Shown here piece by piece: positions 6,253 through 9,155 of a stretch of 9,155 nucleotides of DNA. Source of the DNA: Acetobacteraceae bacterium (lineage in GTDB: Bacteria > Pseudomonadota > Alphaproteobacteria > Acetobacterales > Acetobacteraceae); the NCBI GenBank assembly GCA_003164305.1, contig PLSZ01000150.1, positions 1-9,155 on the forward strand. Reading direction: 5' to 3'. A model generated the notes under the pieces. It was not told the DNA's origin. It worked only from the letters and a program-made list of their open reading frames with translations, and ran no database searches. The first letter of the stretch is position 1; the number at the start of each line of letters is the position of its first letter. Both the position numbers and the translations under genes were made by a program.

Positions 6253-7638
6253 ATGACCCAATCACTTCCCAGCGAAACCGATGTGCTGGTCGTCGGCGCC
6301 GGTCTCGCGGGTTGCTCGGCCGCGATTGAAGCGGCGACCGGCGGCGCATCGGTGCTGTTGCTGGAGAAGACCGCGCGCGCGGGCGGCAGTTCTCGCATGA
6401 GTTCCGGCTTCTTCGCCTTCAGTGGCACCGACGACCAGAGGGCGGCCGGCATCGACGACTCGGACGAACGGTTCCTGGAGGATCTGCGCCGGGCCGGTGA
6501 TAACGCCAACGATCCGGTCTTGTCGCGGATATTTATCGAGAATCAGCGCGATGCATGGCGCTGGCTGACGTCTCGTGGCGTGGTGTTCGATACCGTTCGC
6601 GCCACCTCCGGGCAGAGTGTGCCGCGCACCCATATCGCTCCGATGCGCACCTTGTTTGACCGGCTGGAACGGGAGATCGCGGGCCTGTCTTCGATCCACT
6701 TGCGAACCAATGTCGCGGTTGAACGGTTGGAGCGCGTCGATGGCAGTGTCGCCTCGGTTCGCGTCCGAGATGAAAGCGGCGAGGCGCGCATCATTCATGT
6801 GAAGCGCGGCGTCATTCTGAGCAGCGGTGGTTTTTCCCAGAACGAAGACCTGTTGCGGAACTTCGCGCCGTTGCAGGCGGGCGCTGTTCGACTCGGCGGC
6901 CCAGGAAACACGGGCGACGGATTGAAGATGGCCTGGGCTCTGGGCGCCGGGTTTCGCGACATGGGGTTTATTCGTGGCACGTTCGGGTGCCATCCCTCGG
7001 CGCGGGAGACGCATGATCCGGACGCCGTTCGCATGCCGATTTCCGTGGGCGGGATCGCCGTCAATCGCGCGGCGCAACGATTTGTCAATGAATCGCTGAC
7101 CTATAAGGAAATCGGCGACGCCTGCTTGCGTCAGGTCGATGGTCTCGCCTTCCAGATTTTCGACGACGCGATGCTGGCGAAAGGGTCTCCAGGTACCGGA
7201 CCGTTGGGCTTGCGCACGGGCATCGAAGCCGGCTGGATCGTCTCCGCTCCGACGCTACCCGCGCTGGCCGGGCGTTTGGGCCTGGAGTCCACGGTTCTGG
7301 CGAACACTGTCGCCACTTACAACGCCGGTGTAGCGGTTGGCCGCGACGCGGGGTTCGGCCGTACGTCGGTGGTCGGCGGGTTCGGCGGCCTGTCCCCGAT
7401 CGCAACGCCGCCGTTTCATGGCTATCCCTGCACGAGTTCCGTGTTGGCCACTTATTGCGGCCTGACTGTCGATCCGGACACGCATGTGCTGGATGTGTTT
7501 GGAACGCGAATAGACGGGTTATACGCGGCGGGTGAAATCACCGGCGGCTTCCACGGCGCGTCCTACATGGCGGGCACCGCGTTGGCCAAAGCTCTGGTAT
7601 TTGGCCGCATCGCGGGACGGATGGCGAGTCTGGCGTGA
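6253..7638 (+). CDS. FAD-dependent oxidoreductase of the fumarate reductase/succinate dehydrogenase flavoprotein type
   Basis: A 461-residue soluble protein with no signal peptide. ATG 6253 is preceded by AAGGAG at 6241-6246, 6 bases upstream. The N-terminal Rossmann fold is clear: GAGLAG at 15-20 (GxGxxG), the ribose-binding E38, then ARAGGSSRMSSG. Also visible are SVPRTH (R125, H127), ILSSGGF (188-194), GNTGDG (218-223), and the C-terminal FAD motif GLYAAGE (422-428) with TGGFHGASYMAG. Relatives include soluble fumarate reductase, urocanate reductase, 3-ketosteroid 1-dehydrogenase and tricarballylate dehydrogenase; all add or remove hydrogen across a C-C bond. Fumarate reductases have HGANRLGG at the end, whose arginine holds the substrate carboxylate. 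Here residues 434-441 read HGASYMAG, so a plain fumarate reductase role is unlikely. A dehydrogenase or reductase for the transported acid is possible (inference). Confidence 0.9.
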   Translation: MTQSLPSETDVLVVGAGLAGCSAAIEAATGGASVLLLEKTARAGGSSRMSSGFFAFSGTDDQRAAGIDDSDERFLEDLRRAGDNANDPVLSRIFIENQRDAWRWLTSRGVVFDTVRATSGQSVPRTHIAPMRTLFDRLEREIAGLSSIHLRTNVAVERLERVDGSVASVRVRDESGEARIIHVKRGVILSSGGFSQNEDLLRNFAPLQAGAVRLGGPGNTGDGLKMAWALGAGFRDMGFIRGTFGCHPSARETHDPDAVRMPISVGGIAVNRAAQRFVNESLTYKEIGDACLRQVDGLAFQIFDDAMLAKGSPGTGPLGLRTGIEAGWIVSAPTLPALAGRLGLESTVLANTVATYNAGVAVGRDAGFGRTSVVGGFGGLSPIATPPFHGYPCTSSVLATYCGLTVDPDTHVLDVFGTRIDGLYAAGEITGGFHGASYMAGTALAKALVFGRIAGRMASLA

Positions 7639-7652
7639 TGGTTGGATTGAAA

Positions 7653-7667
7653 CCGGGGAATTCCCGG
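7653..7667 (+). other. Short hairpin after the FAD protein, terminator not proven
   Basis: CCGGG (7653-7657) and CCCGG (7663-7667) can pair around a GAATT loop, 14 bases after the stop codon. No run of T follows, so it is not a canonical intrinsic terminator. It could still stabilise the 3' end of the mRNA. Confidence 0.3.
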
Positions 7668-7740
7668 CGTTGTCACTCTGAAGTCTGGCCGCATGGGGCC
7701 TCGCGTCATGTGGGTATCATTAAAGCATGGCAATAAGTTA

Positions 7741-7882
7741 GCGGGAGCGATCGTACTTGATCGTTCGCCAGGTGAAAACCTGATGCCGAAGATCCGCGAG
7801 GACCACCGGCGTGGATACAACCCTCCGCCGGGGGACTTGCAAGCCTGGGAGAACCTGTCACTTTTTCGTTGATAACAGGGAG
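7741..7882 (+). promoter_or_regulatory. Candidate structured 5' leader of the second LLM gene
   Basis: Within the 252-base spacer 7639-7890 several consecutive stems can form. GCGG 7741-7744 pairs with CCGC 7794-7797 and encloses two hairpins: 7745-7766 (8 pairs, one G-U, loop GTACTT) and 7769-7782 (CAGGT/ACCTG closing a GAAA tetraloop). Next is CCGGCG 7806-7811 with CGCCGG 7826-7831. Last is CCTGT 7854-7858 with ACAGG 7876-7880, which would cover the Shine-Dalgarno AGGGAG (7877-7882). I do not recognise a known riboswitch consensus. A decayed structured element, such as intron RNA, is another option. The pairing was done by eye, without an energy calculation, so chance hairpins in GC-rich DNA are possible. 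Confidence 0.35.
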
Positions 7883-7890
7883 ATACCACC

Positions 7891-8943
7891 ATGGAATTCG
7901 GCATGTTTCACGAATTTCAGCGTCGGCCAGGACAAACCGAAGCCGAAGCTTTCACCGAGTCCTTTGAGCAGGTGGATGAAGCTGAGCGCGTTGGGCTCGA
8001 CGTCATGTGGCTGGCGGAGTTGCATTGCGCGCCGGAACGCTCCGTTCTCGCGGCGCCGCTGAACATCGCATCGGCCGTCGCGACCAGGACAAAGCGTATG
8101 AAAGTCGGCATCGCCGTCCAGGTGTTGCCGCTGTGTCATCCGCTCCGGGTCGCCGAGGAGGCAACCACGGTCGATCACATCAGTCATGGTCGTCTGATCA
8201 TGGGAGTGGGCCGCAGCGGCTTTCCCCGCACCTACCAGGCCTATGGGATCTCCTACGCCGAGAGTCGCGAGAGGTTCGCCGAAGTGATGGAAATTCTCCG
8301 GCGCGCGTGGACGCAGGAAACCTTTTCATTCCACGGCAAATTTTATGATTTCGAAAACGTATCGTGCGTGCCGAAACCATTCGTGGCGCCGTATCCTGAA
8401 ATCCGCGTCGCCGTCAACAGTCCCGATACGTTTCAGGAACAAGGACACCTCGGCAATCCCATTTTCGTCGCGACCCGGCTTGGGGACCTTAATGAACTCA
8501 AACCCAACCTCGCCGTGTATCGTGCTGCCTGGCAGTCCGCCGGGCATCCGGGCAACGGCAAGGTCTATTTGCGGGTCCCGGTGTATATCGCGGACACCGA
8601 ACAGCAGGCACGCGAGGAACCGAAAGAGAGCGTCATGTTCTTCTATCGCTATCTTGGCGAACGGATCGAAGCGTCAGCGGGCATGGAGGGCGCTCGTGCG
8701 ATCGAGAACCGAGCCGAGCGCGGATCGCGTCTGCAGAACATCGACTACGAGGAAGTGATGCGCAGCAAGATCATTGTTGGCACGCCGGCAATGGTCGTCG
8801 ATCGATTGGGCCAACTCAGGGAGGAACTCGGTCTGGACGGTATTCTGGCCGAACTGAACTGCGGGATGCGAATTCCACACCATCAAATCGTCAGGTCCTT
8901 GAACCTGATGTGCCAGGAGGTGCGACCGAAATTCCAGAACTGA
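7891..8943 (+). CDS. LLM class flavin-dependent oxidoreductase, complete
   Basis: A 350-residue bacterial luciferase-like monooxygenase, full length for the family. ATG 7891 follows GGGAG (7878-7882) by 8 bases. Signatures are MEFGMFHEF at the start, WLAELHCAPERSVLAAP (40-56), LPLCHPLRVAEEATTVDHISHGRL (79-102) followed by IMGVGRSGFPRTY, the LRRAW and FHGKFYDFENVSCVPKP segments, and IIVGTPAMVVDRL near the C-terminus. In the catalytic loop the E-H-H-F pattern of luciferase alpha chains reads E43-L44-H45, so the first histidine is replaced and one remains. The enzyme belongs to a different subgroup from the one at the left edge: overall similarity is limited to family motifs. Such enzymes hydroxylate or cleave small substrates using reduced flavin supplied by a partner reductase, and none is seen here. 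The substrate is unknown. Confidence 0.92.
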   Translation: MEFGMFHEFQRRPGQTEAEAFTESFEQVDEAERVGLDVMWLAELHCAPERSVLAAPLNIASAVATRTKRMKVGIAVQVLPLCHPLRVAEEATTVDHISHGRLIMGVGRSGFPRTYQAYGISYAESRERFAEVMEILRRAWTQETFSFHGKFYDFENVSCVPKPFVAPYPEIRVAVNSPDTFQEQGHLGNPIFVATRLGDLNELKPNLAVYRAAWQSAGHPGNGKVYLRVPVYIADTEQQAREEPKESVMFFYRYLGERIEASAGMEGARAIENRAERGSRLQNIDYEEVMRSKIIVGTPAMVVDRLGQLREELGLDGILAELNCGMRIPHHQIVRSLNLMCQEVRPKFQN

Positions 8944-8973
8944 AGCAGGACGACCTGACAGGCTGCTGAAAGG

Positions 8974-8991
8974 TCTGGGCGGCGCCCCAGA
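8974..8991 (+). terminator. Possible transcription-end hairpin after the second LLM gene
   Basis: TCTGGG (8974-8979) pairs with CCCAGA (8986-8991) around CGGCGC, 30 bases after the stop codon. The stem is GC-rich and well placed, but no T-tract follows, so intrinsic termination is uncertain. Confidence 0.35.
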
Positions 8992-9008
8992 GGCATCAGG
9001 ATAAGCCA

Positions 9009-9039
9009 GATGGGAGGACAATGATCGCCTCCTCCCGTC
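9009..9039. repeat. Inverted repeat hairpin in the 3' intergenic region
   Basis: GGGAGGA (9012-9018) pairs with TCCTCCC (9030-9036) around an 11-base loop. Flanking pairs extend the stem to about 10 with one G-T wobble. It overlaps the first base of the adjoining REP-like repeat and may be part of the same element or serve as a bidirectional transcription stop. Confidence 0.4.
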
Positions 9040-9063
9040 ACCCTCGGCCTCGACACGAGGATC
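9036..9063 (-). repeat. REP-like repeat, diverged copy
   Basis: This 28-base segment matches the reverse complement of 9114-9141 at 25 of 28 positions without gaps. Its own stem is weaker, CCTCG 9042-9046 with CGAGG 9056-9060, because the three differences fall partly in the arms. It forms an inverted pair with the copy at 9114, 50 bases apart, as in paired REP elements (BIME/REPIN). Confidence 0.55.
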
Positions 9064-9113
9064 TCTCGACACGCCAAAGACGTCAAAAATCGGTCAAGGT
9101 GCTCGGGCGGGCC

Positions 9114-9141
9114 GATCCTCGGGTCGAGCCCGAGGATGACG
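9114..9141 (+). repeat. REP-like palindromic repeat, intact copy
   Basis: The perfect 9-pair stem ATCCTCGGG (9115-9123) and CCCGAGGAT (9129-9137) closes a TCGAG loop, followed by GACGATGAGGG. Palindromes with these arms are frequent intergenic repeats in many alphaproteobacterial genomes (known generally; not checked here). The sequence continues to the window edge at 9155 without a gene. Confidence 0.65.
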
Positions 9142-9155
9142 ATGAGGGAGTCGAG

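Noticed and set aside
8955..8976. CAGGCTGCTGAAAGG as an insertion sequence end
   Set aside because: It vaguely resembles some IS termini, but no matching inverted end, target duplication or transposase is present in the window.
9036..9141. Repeats at the right end as a CRISPR array
   Set aside because: Only two copies, inverted rather than direct, and palindromic in themselves, which fits REP-like elements instead.

Overview
The window is GC-rich chromosomal DNA, most likely from an alphaproteobacterium (Acetobacteraceae, Rhodospirillales or Bradyrhizobium-like). The reasons are base composition, several Bug/TctC-type solute receptors in one place, and REP-like palindromes with CCTCGGG/CCCGAGG arms at the right end. 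The taxon is an inference. No tRNA, rRNA, CRISPR array, transposase or phage gene was found.

Left block, minus strand, 3027 down to 1: tctB, tctA and a luciferase-like (LLM) flavin monooxygenase that runs off the left edge. tctB and tctA share one base (TGATG), and the LLM gene follows 62 bases after tctA, so this looks like one transcription unit. Divergent from it, on the plus strand (3142-5080), are two adjacent tctC-type periplasmic receptor genes. They are about 70% identical in the mature protein and look like a tandem duplication. Together these genes encode a complete tripartite tricarboxylate transporter (TTT): large membrane subunit, small membrane subunit and two alternative receptors, plus an oxygenase.

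Middle block: a third, more distant Bug receptor (minus strand, 5093-6067) converges on the second tctC. It is divergent from a fumarate-reductase-type FAD protein (plus strand, 6253-7638). The 185-base divergent spacer holds a 10-base perfect palindrome and two related motifs in inverted orientation, one near each gene.

Right block: a 252-base spacer with consecutive predicted hairpins precedes a second, complete LLM flavin monooxygenase (7891-8943). The last 212 bases carry no gene. They hold a hairpin near the gene end, a second longer hairpin, and an inverted pair of 28-base REP-like repeats.

Working interpretation: an uptake-and-oxidation cluster for an organic acid, with receptors capturing a carboxylate, TctAB importing it, and the LLM enzymes and FAD protein acting on it or its products. 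The substrate cannot be read from the sequence. No regulator gene is in the window.
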